Of a stretch of DNA of 64,000 bases, positions 25,572 to 35,181 are shown piece after piece. Every line of letters begins with the position of its first letter. The first letter of the stretch is position 1. The DNA is taken from assembly GCF_965208555.1 (NCBI RefSeq), contig NZ_OZ242342.1:2232001-2296000 (forward strand), in the 5' to 3' direction. The notes beneath the pieces were generated by a model. The model was not told the origin of the DNA, made no database searches, and saw only the letters and a program-made list of their open reading frames with translations. The position numbers were made by a program, and so were the translations under genes. The stretch is from Poriferisodalis sp965208555 (GTDB taxonomy: Bacteria; Actinomycetota; Acidimicrobiia; Acidimicrobiales; Poriferisodalaceae).

Positions 25572-28500
25572 GCACAGCTCTCGCGGCTGACCAACGATCA
25601 GAGCTTGAGCAACTGATCCAGGACACCCGCGGCTGGCTGGAGGACGATCTCAGCGAGAGTCTCGAAGGCAGATTCGGGATCCGACGTGACGGCCGCATCG
25701 AGTCCACGGAACGTCTCTCTTTGTCGAATTCGGATTCTCTTGTTCGGGCCAACCTTGTCGACATCGTGGAGTACTTGCGTTCGGAGGGCGCCGGTCGGGC
25801 GGAATCGGTTTCGCGCCTCATTCGAGAGGCGGCGTTTACCCACATCAATCGGATGGTGGCAGTGCGCGTTGCCGAAGCGGTCGGATTGCTCCCGGAGACC
25901 ATAGCCAAGGGGCTTGCGTCATCTGGCTTCCGCGATTTCTCCGAACTCGCGCCTACGGTTGCGGTTACCGAATGGGGTCGGTTCAGCGAGTTTGTCCGGC
26001 TCTGCGCAGATGAACTTGCGACGGACGTGCCCGCGCTGTTCGATCCGCGCAACCCTCTCATCGAACTCATGATGTCGGAGGCTGTGCTCGCCAGAGTTGT
26101 CGAGGCCTTCATTGACCTCGACGACATCATTTGGGCGGCTCCTGACACTCTGGGATGGACCTACCAGTACTTCAACACCGGAGCAGAGCGACGTGAGATG
26201 CGTGAGTCTTCTGCACCGCAGGACTCCCGCGAGCTCGCAGTCAGGAATCAGTTCTTTACGCCGAGCTACGTAGTCGATTTCCTGGTCCACAATGGCTTGG
26301 GCGCCTACCTCGCGAGCGGTCTTCCGGGCCTCGTTGAAGATCTCCCGTTGCTCGTCGATGCGCCGGTTGATCCGGCCGTGATCGACCTGAGTGCTGTCAA
26401 CGTGCTGGATCCTGCTTGCGGGTCGGGCCATTTCTTGCTAGGCGCCTACGATGTCCTAGAAAGAGCTTGGCAGCACGTCGGTGTTGAGCCGGGCGCCGCT
26501 GCGCCGGAAATCTTGGCGTCGCTCTGGGGCATCGACATCGACCCGCGGGCAACACAGATCGCACAGGCAGCGATCATGTTCCGAGCTCGCCGACATTGCC
26601 GTGATGGTTCACTGCCGCCGGCAAACATCATCTGTGCACGATCGCTGCCGAGCGGACCAGCAGTGGAGGCGCTCATCGACGCGCTTCCCGCGCATGTGGC
26701 TCGGGTGGTGCGGTCAATCGGTACCGAGCTGAGCGACGCACCGGTACTGGGCTCCCTGCTGAGGATTGAGGAGCGGTTGACCCAGGAAGTACGGGACGTC
26801 TTTGGCGCAGGCGTCGTCGAGGGCACGTTGTCTGAAGTGGTGGTCTCAGGGGCCGACGACGTCGAAGCAGCTGTGCTCGCAGCGTTGAGCGAGATCGCAG
26901 GTTCGACCACCGCCGGTGCTGCGCAGCGGTTGTTCGCTGCCGAGGCCAGCGATGCAGTCAAGTTCGTGGAGGCGATGGCGCGCCGCTATACGGCCGTGCT
27001 GATGAATCCTCCCTTCGGTGAGCCGGTCCCCTCCACCAAGGATTACCTCAAGTCGGCGTACCCATGGATTCCCGGCAAGGACTACAACCTTCTAGCGGCG
27101 TTCGTTGGGCGGGGCATCGAGCTAGCGGAGCCTGGGATCGGCACATGCGGGGCAATTACCTCCCGCGCAGGACTGTTTCTCAAGACTTACGAGGCCTGGC
27201 GAAACGAGGTGTTGCTCGCGCACAAGCTCATAGCGACGGCCGACCTTGGATACGGCGTGATGGACCAGGCTCTCGTTGAAGCTGCTGCGTACGTCCTGCG
27301 AAACGACCGGCCGGGTGGACGTAGCACGTTCATCCGACTGCTCAAGGATGCGGACCGCCCACGCGCGATGCAAGAAGAGATAGACGACGTTCGAAGGATC
27401 GGTGAAGGGGATCGAACCTTTCGAATAGCGCTCGACGATCTGCGAGGGATCCCCGGGTCACCGGTCGCGTACTGGATGGACGAGTCGGTTCGGCGCCTCT
27501 TTCGTGAGTTGCCCGCGCTCGAGGGTTCGGGAGCTTACGCAAGGCAGGGCTTAGCAACGGGCGACGACTTCCGATTTGTCAGAGCCTTTTGGGAGGTGGA
27601 TCCTGAGCGAATTGGCAATTCGGTCTCTGACACTAAGCGTGGACACCGTTGGGTTCCGTTCGCCAAGGGCGGCGAGTACAGCCCATTTTGGGCCGACATT
27701 CACTTAGTAGTTGATTGGTTGAACGATGGCGAGGTGATTCGAGGGCACGACAAGTCGCGCGCGCAGAACACGCAGTTCTATTTCCGACCTGGCCTCACTT
27801 GGCCTCGGCGCACCAATTCTGGTCTAGGCATGAGAGTCTTACCGAGCGGGACTGTATTCGCCGATAAGGGATCAGCAGTCTTTGCCGTAGACGATCTCTT
27901 CAGCGTCCTTGGGTGGCTGCGTGGCCGACTCGCTCAAGCGATGATCGACGCGATGGTGTCGGCGGGTGAGGAGGTGTCATCCGGCGGCGCGTCACGGAGC
28001 TACGAGGTCGGCCTCGTGCAGAAACTCGCTTGGGTTCACATTCCCGAACTGAACCCAGTAGCAGCCCGTCTCGCGAGCAGAAGAGCTTGGCAAGACGATT
28101 CTGACGAGACGACGCGTCGGTTCGTCCGGCCGAAGGGCTTCGTCACGACGGACTTATCGAATCACCTTGAGCAGTTGGCGGACGGTCAAGAATTGGACGA
28201 GCTCGTGATCCGTCATGCCGGGATCGACGATGGTGGTCGGGCGTATCTCGATGAGGAAATCGGTCCGTTTCCACTCTCTTACCCAGAGACTGACAGTCTT
28301 GATGATCGCATCGCCGATCTATACCAGAGGCCAATCAAGGAGATCATTGATGAACTCATCCAAGAGAGAGGCGGCTCGAGAGCGATAGCGAATCTGACTT
28401 TCGTCGCAGACCGTCGACTCGAAGTGATTTCCCACGGACTCGAAGTCAATCCGAGGACGATTGTACGAGTGATTAAGGAACGCGGGCTCACTGTGCCAGG

Positions 28501-29347
28501 CGAATCCGAGGACCAGGCGTTCCGACTCGTCTCGTACCTTGTTGGACTCGCCTTTGGACGCTGGGATGTGAGAATCGGACGCGACGCGGGGTTGGCGACG
28601 GTGGCGTCAGATCTCCAGTCGCCGCCGGCCCGCTACGCACCCGGCACATTGCTGACGCCCGACGGCCGCGCTGCGGCTTCGACTCTGCGCGACTATCCGA
28701 TCGAGTTTCCAGCAGACGGCGTCTTGGTTGACCAACCCGGCCATGAACGAGATGTCACCGCAGCGGTTGAGCAAGCTGGGGTTGCGCTGAGCGACTCCGA
28801 TGAGGCGCTCGACGCCGCCCTTGGCGCGCTCATGCGCCGGCCCTCGCTGTCAGTGTTTCTGCGAAACCAGTTCTTCCGACGACATCTCAACATGTACACG
28901 ATGAGTCGACGCAAGGCTCCTATCTACTGGCAGCTCCAGGTGCCCTCGAAGCGATGGGGCCTTTGGCTGTACGCGCCCAAGTTGTGCCGCGAAATGCTGT
29001 TTGCGGTGGTTCACGAAGCCGACCAGCGGCGACGGTTGGCTGATCAGCAAATGAGGCAATTGCAGCGCGAAGAGGCGGCAGGCAACAGTGGCCGTCGAGC
29101 AAGCGAGATCGCCACCGATCTTGCATTAGAGCACGAATTGGCCGTCGAGCTTGAGGCGTTCCTCGCGGCAGCCGAACGGGTTGCCAACCTTGGCTGGCAA
29201 CCGAACCTTGATGACGGCATCGTTCTCAACGCTGCACCGCTGGCCGACTTGTTTCCTGCGTGGAGAGAGGCTGCCATGTTCCGCACGAAGTTGCGAAACG
29301 GACACCACCGGTGGGCAGCCGTGGCCGAATACGCGGATCAGCTGTGA
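25568..29347 (+). CDS. pglX: PglX, BREX site-specific adenine-N6 DNA methyltransferase
   Basis: A 1,259-residue gamma-type MTase. The SAM motif VLDPACGSGHFLLGAY is near residue 278 and the catalytic motif LMNPPFGEPV near residue 477; the length fits BREX type 1/6 PglX. The C-terminal half should contain target recognition. It methylates a non-palindromic host motif so that BREX can separate self from phage; methylation alone does not restrict. All key residues are present. It is embedded in the operon with four-base overlaps on both sides. Confidence 0.94.
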   Translation: MSTALAADQRSELEQLIQDTRGWLEDDLSESLEGRFGIRRDGRIESTERLSLSNSDSLVRANLVDIVEYLRSEGAGRAESVSRLIREAAFTHINRMVAVRVAEAVGLLPETIAKGLASSGFRDFSELAPTVAVTEWGRFSEFVRLCADELATDVPALFDPRNPLIELMMSEAVLARVVEAFIDLDDIIWAAPDTLGWTYQYFNTGAERREMRESSAPQDSRELAVRNQFFTPSYVVDFLVHNGLGAYLASGLPGLVEDLPLLVDAPVDPAVIDLSAVNVLDPACGSGHFLLGAYDVLERAWQHVGVEPGAAAPEILASLWGIDIDPRATQIAQAAIMFRARRHCRDGSLPPANIICARSLPSGPAVEALIDALPAHVARVVRSIGTELSDAPVLGSLLRIEERLTQEVRDVFGAGVVEGTLSEVVVSGADDVEAAVLAALSEIAGSTTAGAAQRLFAAEASDAVKFVEAMARRYTAVLMNPPFGEPVPSTKDYLKSAYPWIPGKDYNLLAAFVGRGIELAEPGIGTCGAITSRAGLFLKTYEAWRNEVLLAHKLIATADLGYGVMDQALVEAAAYVLRNDRPGGRSTFIRLLKDADRPRAMQEEIDDVRRIGEGDRTFRIALDDLRGIPGSPVAYWMDESVRRLFRELPALEGSGAYARQGLATGDDFRFVRAFWEVDPERIGNSVSDTKRGHRWVPFAKGGEYSPFWADIHLVVDWLNDGEVIRGHDKSRAQNTQFYFRPGLTWPRRTNSGLGMRVLPSGTVFADKGSAVFAVDDLFSVLGWLRGRLAQAMIDAMVSAGEEVSSGGASRSYEVGLVQKLAWVHIPELNPVAARLASRRAWQDDSDETTRRFVRPKGFVTTDLSNHLEQLADGQELDELVIRHAGIDDGGRAYLDEEIGPFPLSYPETDSLDDRIADLYQRPIKEIIDELIQERGGSRAIANLTFVADRRLEVISHGLEVNPRTIVRVIKERGLTVPGESEDQAFRLVSYLVGLAFGRWDVRIGRDAGLATVASDLQSPPARYAPGTLLTPDGRAAASTLRDYPIEFPADGVLVDQPGHERDVTAAVEQAGVALSDSDEALDAALGALMRRPSLSVFLRNQFFRRHLNMYTMSRRKAPIYWQLQVPSKRWGLWLYAPKLCREMLFAVVHEADQRRRLADQQMRQLQREEAAGNSGRRASEIATDLALEHELAVELEAFLAAAERVANLGWQPNLDDGIVLNAAPLADLFPAWREAAMFRTKLRNGHHRWAAVAEYADQL

Positions 29348-31830
29348 CTGAACTACGCGAACAGCTGAGGGCCGATCTGGCGGCGCACGTAGAGCAGCGT
29401 GGCGTTGTTGTCTGGGACGACCCTGAAGCTGCATACGCAGGAGTCGCCGCTGACGTCGTGCCCGAAGGCACGGCACTGCAGGAGTTCAGCGGCAGTTGGC
29501 TGGAGCTCCGACATCGGCTGGAGCGCCACATGGCCGGGCAAGAGCCCCCTGCCTTGATTGTGTACGTACCGACCAAGCCCCCTGACCCAGACCCCCTTGA
29601 GGAGATACGTGCGGTTTGTAGGCCTTACCGCAGGAGATTGCCGACCCTACTGAAGCACGCACTCAAGGGTCAGCTCACAGAGCAAAGGATCACTCAGATC
29701 GGCCGACAGTGCGCAACATTTGCGGACGCCGAAGCCGCACTCGATGCTGGCGACAGGCAGGTTGACGCGCGATTGATCTCGGTTCTTGGCGAGACATCAA
29801 CAGCGGCCCTGGCTGCCGCCCTGATTTGCGGCACGCATGAAGCAGCACTGGCTAGGCGGTCACTGGAGAGTGCCTGCCGCCAGTTGATCACCGAGGCAAT
29901 CGGCGGAAGCTATGACAGTCTCGATGACTCCGAGTTCCGGGATGCCGCTTTTCGGCAGGTTGTGCTTGGCCACCTTGCTGAGGCCGGTGTGGGTCTACCG
30001 CCCGACCTGAATGCCTCGGTTGCGACGACGACGCCGTTGCAGCGGAGGAACTGCGCGGACATCATCGAGATGCTCCAGGTTCGTATGGAGTTCCGAGCGG
30101 CCTACGTCGAGCTGGCTGAGATGGCCGACCAGCAACTTCATCTCGGGACACTGCTGACATGGGCTCACGAGCTCCGCACAGTGGATGCAACGCCTGCAAT
30201 CGATCTGCTCGGCCTTGACGCCGCAATTCGAGCTCTCGAGGCTGGTGATGAGCAAGTTGCCGTCGAGCTCGCCAGCGACCGCTTGTCGATGAGCTGGTGG
30301 CTGAGATCTTCAGCGCCCGATGCAGTTTCGCTCGTCGTGAAGTTCCGCGCCGTCCGAGCGCTCGCACAACTTGGGATCTCCATCGCACGGCCTGTGCCGG
30401 CGCTTCGCTCCCTGTTGGATGTCCGCGATTGGTACCAGGACGAGGGCTGGCAGGTTGATTCTGGGTACCGCCAAAGTGAGTTGATTCGCGTCTCGTCAGG
30501 CATTGTTCTCGACGAGTTCGACGAGCTGTATCACAGCGCTCGTCGGCGCTACGAGGCATGGCTTGATCAGATTCTCCGTGACTCCGCGGATGCGTTGTCG
30601 GCGCCTGAGATCCCGACCAACGATCAACAGCGCTCGATCCACGCAAGCTTCTTGCGCGATCAAACCATGCGGACCGCGTATTTTCTCGTTGACGCTCTCC
30701 GATACGAACTCGGCATGGATCTCGTCGAACGATTGGGAGCCTTGAATGCTGATGTCGAGCACCGAGCAGTTGTGGCCACGCCCCCGACCATTACGCCGGT
30801 CGGAATGGCAGCCCTTCTGCCGAATGCCGATACTGAGTTCCTCGTCGAACTTGACGAAGGCGATCGGCTCGTGGTGTCCGTCGGTGGCAGCGTGGTCAAG
30901 TCGGCCAGAGATCGCGTTCGTCAGCTGGAGCACGCGCACGGTGCGATCACCGACTTACACCTCGATGATGTAGCACAGCTAACGAACCAAGAACTCAAGA
31001 AGGTGCTCGGCGACTCTTCACCGGTGCTAGTGCGCTCAACCGAAATCGATTCCGATGGTGAGTCCGACCAACTCGCTGCCAGTTGGGGCTCATTCGACTC
31101 GACACTGGGCGTGCTGCAAACGGCAGTCGCCAAGCTGTTTCATGCAGGGGTTGAGAGGGTTGTGATTGCGTCTGACCATGGCTTTCTCGCCGTTAGGCAG
31201 CTCGGCGAGGAACGCCGGATCGACAAGCCATCGACTGGCGCCGGCGAGTCACATCGTCGCTCGTGGATCGGTCGCGGAGGCACGGCGTCTCAGTCGATGG
31301 TCAAGATCTCGCTTGCTGCCTTCGGCATCGCTGGAGGTCTCGAGATCATTACTCCCCGAGGACTCGGTGTGTTCGCAACCGGTGGGGGCCTCCAGTTCTT
31401 CCATGGGGGGCTATCGCCTCAGGAGCTCGTCATTCCGGTGATAGTTGCCACCGCCAGAGATGCTTCAGACGATCCGCAGTACAGGATCGACCTCGATGTT
31501 GCAGGTCAGCGAATCACGACCGGCGTCGTCGCTGTCACCTTAATGATGACTGGCAACCTCTTCACCCGAGAGAGCCGGATTCGCCTGCAGCTTGTCCAGG
31601 ATGACAACCGGGTTGGCGCGGTTGTTGGCGGCGACGGATTCGACCCCGCGACCGAGACGATTGACGCCAGCGTCGACGCCGCACGTGTCATCACTGTGCA
31701 GGTGACGGCGAACCTCGTGGCCGGCTCGATCGCCACACTTGAGGTGAGCGACGCCGCAACCGGTGTTCGGCTTGAGACTCTGAATATTGCAGTCGGTGCG
31801 AATGTGATTGTGGAAGACAACCTTGACTGA
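29344..31830 (+). CDS. pglZ: PglZ, BREX alkaline-phosphatase-superfamily protein
   Basis: An 828-residue protein. GTG at 29344 overlaps the pglX stop (GTGA). The PglZ domain begins around residue 440 (TAYFLVDALRYELG), carries the conserved TPVGMAALLPNAD region and the metal-binding VVIASDHGFLAV near residue 606; a beta-rich C-terminal part follows. PglZ is the defining BREX component, a metal-dependent AP-superfamily enzyme reported to have nuclease activity in some systems. It overlaps the next gene by eight bases. Confidence 0.93.
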   Translation: MTELREQLRADLAAHVEQRGVVVWDDPEAAYAGVAADVVPEGTALQEFSGSWLELRHRLERHMAGQEPPALIVYVPTKPPDPDPLEEIRAVCRPYRRRLPTLLKHALKGQLTEQRITQIGRQCATFADAEAALDAGDRQVDARLISVLGETSTAALAAALICGTHEAALARRSLESACRQLITEAIGGSYDSLDDSEFRDAAFRQVVLGHLAEAGVGLPPDLNASVATTTPLQRRNCADIIEMLQVRMEFRAAYVELAEMADQQLHLGTLLTWAHELRTVDATPAIDLLGLDAAIRALEAGDEQVAVELASDRLSMSWWLRSSAPDAVSLVVKFRAVRALAQLGISIARPVPALRSLLDVRDWYQDEGWQVDSGYRQSELIRVSSGIVLDEFDELYHSARRRYEAWLDQILRDSADALSAPEIPTNDQQRSIHASFLRDQTMRTAYFLVDALRYELGMDLVERLGALNADVEHRAVVATPPTITPVGMAALLPNADTEFLVELDEGDRLVVSVGGSVVKSARDRVRQLEHAHGAITDLHLDDVAQLTNQELKKVLGDSSPVLVRSTEIDSDGESDQLAASWGSFDSTLGVLQTAVAKLFHAGVERVVIASDHGFLAVRQLGEERRIDKPSTGAGESHRRSWIGRGGTASQSMVKISLAAFGIAGGLEIITPRGLGVFATGGGLQFFHGGLSPQELVIPVIVATARDASDDPQYRIDLDVAGQRITTGVVAVTLMMTGNLFTRESRIRLQLVQDDNRVGAVVGGDGFDPATETIDASVDAARVITVQVTANLVAGSIATLEVSDAATGVRLETLNIAVGANVIVEDNLD

Positions 31831-33829
31831 GACTTCGACCCACGCCTACGAACGGTTGGACGAGATTGCCAACCGAAACTTCCCAGGTCGCGTCGTTCGC
31901 AAGGACCTTGTGCGACAGGTGAAGGTGGGAGCCAGCGTTCCTGTCTACGTTCTTGAGTTTCTCCTCGGCAGGTACTGCGCGTCTGACGACACTGCTGCCA
32001 TCGAGGCTGGACTTGCAGTTGTCAATCAGACACTCGCAGAGAACTTCATCCGCCCGGACGAGTCCGAGAAGGCCAAGGCAGAACTCAAGAAGAAGGGCAA
32101 GCACCGATTGATCGACAAGGTCGACGTGCGCTTCGTGGAGGGCGATAAGAAGTTCTGGGCGACGCTCCACAACTTTGGCTCTCGGTACGTCAACGTTCCT
32201 GAGGAGATCGTGTACAAGTACGACCGTCTCTTGGGCGGTGGTGCTTGGTGCCAGCTCGACCTAGTCTACAACGACCTTGAAGACGCGGCTCAGAAGACGC
32301 CGTTCTACATCTCGGCGCTCAAACCCATCCAGGTCGCAGCGTTCGACTACGACTTCTACGTCGAGGCTCGCGACGGATTCAGCCGCGATGACTGGCTCGA
32401 CCTCATCATGCGCACCGTTGGTCTCGAGCCAACGGAATACGACTTGCGCGGCAAGCTGCTCGCGCTCACGCGGTTGATTCCCATGGCCGAGCGCAACTAC
32501 AACCTCATCGAGCTAGGCCCGTGGGGCACTGGCAAGTCATTTGTGTTTCGCGAGTCGAATCCGAACACCATCCTGATCTCGGGAGGCAAAGTCACTGTCG
32601 CGCAGCTCTTTGTCAACATGTCGACGGGTCGCGTAGGCCTGCTCGGCACATGGGATGTCGTCGCCTTCGACGAGGTTGCCGGCCTCCAGATGTCGGACTC
32701 GACGGTGATCAACATGCTCAAAGACTTCATGGAGTCCGGTTCGTTTGCTCGCGGCAAGGAGGAGATCCCGGCTGAGGCGTCCATCGTGTATGTCGGCAAT
32801 ACGTCGAAGCCACACGAGGAGTTGGTCCGAACAGCGCATCTCTTCGCTGATCTACCACCGTCGATGATCGATCCCGCGTTCTTGGATCGGCTGCACTACT
32901 ACGTGCCAGGCTGGGAGACCCCGAAGCTTGAAAAGAGGCTCTTCACGAACCACTTCGGATTTGTGTCTGACTACTTCGCTGAGGCGCTACGACAGCTACG
33001 GAAACAGAGCTACGTACGGGCGATCGACACCGACTTCAGCCTTGGCTCCCATCTGGCAGCGCGCGACGAGAAGGCCGTGCGCAAGACCGTCTCCGGCTTG
33101 CTGAAGATTTTGCATCCGCACGGAAAGTGGAGCCATGGAGAGCTCCGCGAGTACCTCGAGTTTGCCCTCGAGGGCCGGCGGCGGGTAAAGGAGCAGCTTA
33201 GGAAGCTGGCCGCTCATGACTACGCAAAAACCGCCTTTTCCTACGTCGAGAACGACACAGGCCGAGAGATTTGGGTCGATGTTCCAGAACAGCCCGAGGC
33301 ATTTGACGCTGAGGAGGCCGTCGCCGAGGACGCTTCAGCGAGCGATTCAAGTCTCAGCATTGCTGAGCTTGTCGCGGCGGGCGAAAGTAAGACGGTTGAG
33401 TTCAAGCGATCCGCCCGCTATAACGAACACACAGGTGTTCGGGATAAGAACATCGAACGCGCTGTGGTCAAGACCGTCGCGGGCTTCATGAACGCTGCCG
33501 GTGGAGTATTGCTCATCGGTGTAAATGATGACGGCTCCGTTTCGGGCATTGAGATTGACTACCCACTAACTGGAAACAAGGGTCGAGACGGCTTCGAAAA
33601 CTGGCTCATTACCAAGCTTGAGCAGGAACTAGGCAAGACGCCCACAGCATCATTACTGTATGTCACATTTGAGCAGACTGAGGATGGCGACATATGTCGG
33701 GTCGACATCGAGCCCTCCGACCAACCCGTATACATGGGCGGCGAAGCAGATTTCTACGTTCGTATGGGCAACTCCACACGCTCATACAACACGCGTGATG
33801 CGCTCACCTATATCCAAGCGCATTGGTGA
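31823..33829 (+). CDS. brxL: BrxL AAA+ protein with C-terminal Schlafen/AlbA_2 domain in place of Lon domain
   Basis: A 668-residue protein starting at TTG 31823 with GGAAG upstream. Residues 1-490 match BrxL: NFPGRVVRKDLVRQ, YVLEFLLGRYCASDD, Walker A LGPWGTGKSFVF near 231, Walker B VAFDEVAGLQ near 278, SGSFARGKEEIPA and the end motif LEGRRRVKEQL. In standard type 1 BrxL a Lon-like protease domain follows. Here, after an acidic linker, residues 515-668 form a Schlafen AlbA_2 domain: ESKTVEFKRSAR, AGGVLLIGVNDDGSVSGI and FYVRMGNSTRSY. AlbA_2 domains occur in nucleic-acid-binding and nuclease-type regulators. Thus the DNA-translocating BrxL core seems joined to a nucleic-acid-acting module rather than a protease. 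No Lon Ser-Lys region was seen. Confidence 0.87.
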   Translation: MTETSTHAYERLDEIANRNFPGRVVRKDLVRQVKVGASVPVYVLEFLLGRYCASDDTAAIEAGLAVVNQTLAENFIRPDESEKAKAELKKKGKHRLIDKVDVRFVEGDKKFWATLHNFGSRYVNVPEEIVYKYDRLLGGGAWCQLDLVYNDLEDAAQKTPFYISALKPIQVAAFDYDFYVEARDGFSRDDWLDLIMRTVGLEPTEYDLRGKLLALTRLIPMAERNYNLIELGPWGTGKSFVFRESNPNTILISGGKVTVAQLFVNMSTGRVGLLGTWDVVAFDEVAGLQMSDSTVINMLKDFMESGSFARGKEEIPAEASIVYVGNTSKPHEELVRTAHLFADLPPSMIDPAFLDRLHYYVPGWETPKLEKRLFTNHFGFVSDYFAEALRQLRKQSYVRAIDTDFSLGSHLAARDEKAVRKTVSGLLKILHPHGKWSHGELREYLEFALEGRRRVKEQLRKLAAHDYAKTAFSYVENDTGREIWVDVPEQPEAFDAEEAVAEDASASDSSLSIAELVAAGESKTVEFKRSARYNEHTGVRDKNIERAVVKTVAGFMNAAGGVLLIGVNDDGSVSGIEIDYPLTGNKGRDGFENWLITKLEQELGKTPTASLLYVTFEQTEDGDICRVDIEPSDQPVYMGGEADFYVRMGNSTRSYNTRDALTYIQAHW

Positions 33830-33938
33830 GAACAAATCAACGTCGGACTACGACGCAGCCCTCGACTACAACGTAGCAACCCATCCCATTTTGCCAGATT
33901 GCTAACCAGCAGAGCGAACAGACGGAAGGACTCAAGAC

Positions 33939-34919
33939 ATGGATGCTAAAGGCGATGGGGAAACGGCCGAGAACTCAAACGATCGAACAATAGGCTCCGA
34001 TGACTTTTTTGGGCCGTGGGAGCCAGCGCCAATTCAATCGTTAGACGAGTTTCTCCAACTCATCCGTGACACGTTTTCGCGCTGGAGTTCCAAAGATGTG
34101 CACTATGCCTGGCGCGGTGTTCAGAATGCGGGTTGGCCGTTACACAGCGCACTCTATCGACGGATGATTTGGACAAACCCACATCAAACATATGAAACAA
34201 GCCTAGAGAGGCTTGAGGGCAAGATCTTAGCTGATGCCAACCGTTGGGGTTTGCATTTCTTGGATCGAGCACACTTGCCGGTGTTATATCAGTTGGCGAT
34301 GCTCCAGCATTTTGGTGCTCCTACCCGGCTGATTGATGTCACGTTTAATCCGCTCATTGCTTTGTATTTTGCAGTTGAGGCTAAAGAAGATACTCCAGGA
34401 ACGGATACTCATGCCAGCGATGACGGCCGACTCTTTATTTTCGATGTTTCGAATCGATTAATCAATGAGTCGAATCGCATTGAGCGTCAATGGGAGCTGG
34501 TGTCCAAGAGACCGTGGCGCTCGACAGTGAAGGGCGTCAAGGATTGGAGTACTCGCTACTGGGCATGGCGTCCAGCCGCTATTGAGGCGCGATTCTCAGC
34601 GCAAAATAGTGGCTTTATCTTTGGAGGCGTGCCTAAGACGGGAAGTATAACTTGGCCAAAATCGACGTTGCCCGGTGACACTTGGGGCATTGAGACGGTG
34701 AAACGCTTCACGTCGGTACCACTCCGGCTGCACAAGCTCGAAATGAACGCTGGCCGTCCGCCACATAATCCTACAATGACCGTTCGAGTAGATGCCGATG
34801 CCAAAGTCAGGATTCGTGAAGAGCTGGGACAATGGTTTGATATCGAAGCGCGAACCGTGTTTCCCGATTATCCGGGATTCGCCGAGCGCGGAGTGTCAGG
34901 CCTAAAACGTGGCTTATAG
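33939..34919 (+). CDS. FRG-domain protein, defence-island associated
   Basis: A 326-residue protein, ATG with GGAAGGA eight bases upstream. The FRG domain is clear: YAWRGVQNAGWPLHSALYRR, the downstream AMLQHFGAPTRLIDVTFNP and LIALYFAVEA. FRG domains are frequent in phage-defence islands and their activity is unknown. It lies 109 bases after brxL on the same strand, but with its own ribosome-binding site and markedly AT-richer codons, so it may be an independent defence gene rather than part of BREX. Confidence 0.85.
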   Translation: MDAKGDGETAENSNDRTIGSDDFFGPWEPAPIQSLDEFLQLIRDTFSRWSSKDVHYAWRGVQNAGWPLHSALYRRMIWTNPHQTYETSLERLEGKILADANRWGLHFLDRAHLPVLYQLAMLQHFGAPTRLIDVTFNPLIALYFAVEAKEDTPGTDTHASDDGRLFIFDVSNRLINESNRIERQWELVSKRPWRSTVKGVKDWSTRYWAWRPAAIEARFSAQNSGFIFGGVPKTGSITWPKSTLPGDTWGIETVKRFTSVPLRLHKLEMNAGRPPHNPTMTVRVDADAKVRIREELGQWFDIEARTVFPDYPGFAERGVSGLKRGL

Positions 34920-35181
34920 GGGTTCGGTGACTTGTACCTTTGATTCTCCAGCAAATCGCCTTGATGGAGACTCAATCGTTGAGGCTGGGTTGGATCTGGA
35001 CGGGTAGTGTGCCGCTCCTAAAGTTCATGGCGACAACCGGGTTTGGAATACTGATCGTCGAGCCAGGTCTCTAGCGAGCTGCTATATGTCTCCTTGGCGA
35101 TAGCTGAGTAGAAGCCAGCGCTAGTCGTGGGATTTCCCATGTGGCCTAATGGACGTCGAACCCTGTCTCTACGGTTGAGGT

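Noticed and set aside
20221..33829. BREX type 2 (Pgl) assignment
   Set aside because: PglX and PglZ occur in type 2 too, but no PglW kinase or BrxD/BrxHI gene is present, and BrxA, BrxB and BrxL homologues are.
34920..35181. tRNA or attachment site at the right end of the BREX/FRG module
   Set aside because: No cloverleaf, CCA end or repeat of the left border sequence was found in this AT-richer gap.
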